Below, piece by piece: positions 63,125 through 64,000 of a DNA stretch of 64,000 nt. Numbering within the stretch: the stretch's first letter is position 1; every line of letters starts with the position of its first letter. Below the pieces are notes generated by a model. The model was not told the DNA's origin. It worked only from the letters and a program-made list of their open reading frames with translations, and did no database searches. Position numbers and translations under genes: made by a program. Origin of the DNA: an uncultured Bacilli bacterium (GTDB lineage: Bacteria; Bacillota_I; Bacilli_A; RF39; UBA660); contig CAJTLN010000002.1 of NCBI GenBank assembly GCA_910577505.1, positions 434,001-498,000 of the forward strand, read 5' to 3'.

Positions 63125-63834
63125 TAGTTTAGACAATTCTCTTCTAGGGTTAAAGGTATTTTATATGTTGTTGTTTCACCGTTTTCATCTATAGCATCTA
63201 TTTCTAAATGCAGTGAATTTTCTTTGTATATTTTGCATGTCTTCTCATAATTATCAACATTAAATTTAATATCTTTTAAATATTCTTCTAAGGTTATACC
63301 TTTTTTATTACTATAATTTAATTTGCTGATTTCAGTTTTAGTTTTATCATTTGTTTCATATAATGTACATTCTATTTCTTTATATTTTATTTGTTCTTCT
63401 TCACCACAATATGTTATGTGAGAAATATAGATTGATGACTTAGAATCGTTGTAGGCGATACTACCAGAAATGGTAAAATTACTGCAACTTGATGAAAGTG
63501 TTTTAAATTCAAAATCATTATTATTTTGATTGTTTTTAAAAAAGAATGCAAATCCTAGTATTATTATGATTAATATTATAAAAATTATTATTGCTATTAT
63601 AGTTTTTTTCTTTGATATTTTGTTATTAATTTTAGAATCTAGAAAATCATTTAAATCAAGATTATAATCAGTACATATTTGTTTTAGAATTGAAATATCT
63701 GGAATGTTTTTACCATTTTCCCATTTTGAAACGGCTTGATATGTTACACCATATTTATCAGCAAATTTTTGTTGACTTAGGTTTTCCTTTTTTCTAATTT
63801 CTTTAATTGTTTTTCCAATAAGCTCTTGATTCAT
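63124..63834 (-). CDS. XRE-family HTH regulator with membrane helix
   Basis: 236 residues: HTH_3 domain (LSQQKFADKYGVTYQAVSKWE, motif TYQAVSKWENG near 30), membrane helix (about 76-96), then an extracytoplasmic beta-rich domain with three cysteines (TLSSSCSNFTISGS). It is the intact paralogue of the split gene at 56072-56886. A membrane-tethered regulator of this kind may respond to surface cues; its neighbour is the ASST operon. An AGGAAG site precedes the ATG. Confidence 0.88.
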   Translation of the reverse strand: MNQELIGKTIKEIRKKENLSQQKFADKYGVTYQAVSKWENGKNIPDISILKQICTDYNLDLNDFLDSKINNKISKKKTIIAIIIFIILIIIILGFAFFFKNNQNNNDFEFKTLSSSCSNFTISGSIAYNDSKSSIYISHITYCGEEEQIKYKEIECTLYETNDKTKTEISKLNYSNKKGITLEEYLKDIKFNVDNYEKTCKIYKENSLHLEIDAIDENGETTTYKIPLTLEENCLN

Positions 63835-63918
63835 ACTACTCTTCCTTTCTTCTTAATTTAACATTATAAATATTATAACATGTAGGAGTTTTTTGTGTAG
63901 ATGAATATTTAATGAAAA

Positions 63919-63942
63919 AAAGTAAATCATACGATTTACTTT
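63919..63942 (-). terminator. Terminator of the gene entering from the right edge
   Basis: AAAGTAAATC/GATTTACTTT ten-base stem, four-base loop, TTTTTTCATT tail on the minus strand. Confidence 0.8.
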
Positions 63943-63945
63943 AGA

Positions 63946-64000
63946 TTAGTCGATTGATATAAGTTCGTATTCACGAGTTCCATATCCTAATTTGGCTGCT
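63946..64000 (-). CDS. C-terminal end of an unidentified protein
   Basis: Only the last 17 residues, AAKLGYGTREYELISID, lie in the window. The frame stops with TAA four bases before a strong terminator, so this is a real gene end. I do not recognise the family from this fragment. Confidence 0.6.
   Translation of the reverse strand, partial: AAKLGYGTREYELISID

Noticed and set aside
1..64000. CRISPR arrays, insertion sequences, tRNA or rRNA genes
   Set aside because: I looked for repeated spacers, terminal repeats with transposases and cloverleaf or rRNA signatures in the gaps and saw none; short gaps leave little room for them.

Overview
The window is AT-rich, gene-dense DNA with short intergenic gaps, strong purine-rich ribosome binding sites, many T-tailed hairpin terminators and the standard code (TGA ends several genes, including murG and the AMP ligase). 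The gene content (MurB/MurG/MraY, FtsW, PASTA-type PBP, two DacF-type carboxypeptidases, class-B-like sortase, EssC/EsaB, BceAB-type transporter, Fur-family regulator with rubrerythrin) points to a low-G+C Gram-positive (Bacillota), plausibly an uncultured gut Bacilli lineage. This placement is inference. I see no rRNA, tRNA, CRISPR array, transposase or prophage.

Layout. 1-6.0 kb: murB (cut by the window edge) and murG, then a divergent shortened type VII secretion ATPase with a ubiquitin-like EsaB/YukD and an unknown protein. 6.1-15.1 kb: a co-directional block of an AMP-ligase, two 7TM hybrid histidine kinases, an Hpt-REC phosphotransfer protein and two PlsC-like acyltransferases, one without its catalytic motif; it looks like a phosphorelay tied to acyl-lipid chemistry. 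15.1-24.1 kb: RhuM-Fic/Doc protein with a premature stop, FAD oxidoreductase, a frameshifted membrane protein, pyrH behind a leader peptide and hairpin, maf, sortase-like protein, ftsW, dac. 24.2-29 kb: glycosyltransferase, archaeal-type S-adenosylmethionine synthetase, HPr-kinase-like P-loop protein and NUDIX hydrolase in one operon, facing a BtaA/DUF3419-like SAM-dependent protein. 29-38 kb: PBP, mraY, RNA modification genes, second dac, NagZ-like hexosaminidase. 38-45 kb: rubrerythrin and its Fur-family regulator, a MerR regulator with YbjQ, HTH and sigma-factor genes broken by single-base shifts, MgtC, queuosine precursor transporter, SDR.

The most striking element is at 45.48-45.80 kb: a 25-residue hydrophobic peptide with a near-perfect Shine-Dalgarno, a 5' hairpin that can mask that Shine-Dalgarno, 5'-3' complementarity, and a convergent promoter for an antisense RNA. 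It has the anatomy of a type I toxin-antitoxin locus. 45.8-59 kb carries an ATPase, lipoproteins, a BceAB transporter with a 42-residue membrane microprotein (VraH-like position), an M23-SH3 hydrolase without signal peptide, a split metallopeptidase flanked by direct repeats, and a BceRS two-component system whose promoter shares a box with the transporter promoter. 59-64 kb: TetR, membrane proteins, YtxH protein, a thioredoxin-like protein overlapping an arylsulfotransferase, and an HTH regulator.

Five genes are split by apparent one-base indels in short A or T runs and one has a nonsense codon. This may be real decay, phase variation or assembly error, and raw reads would decide.
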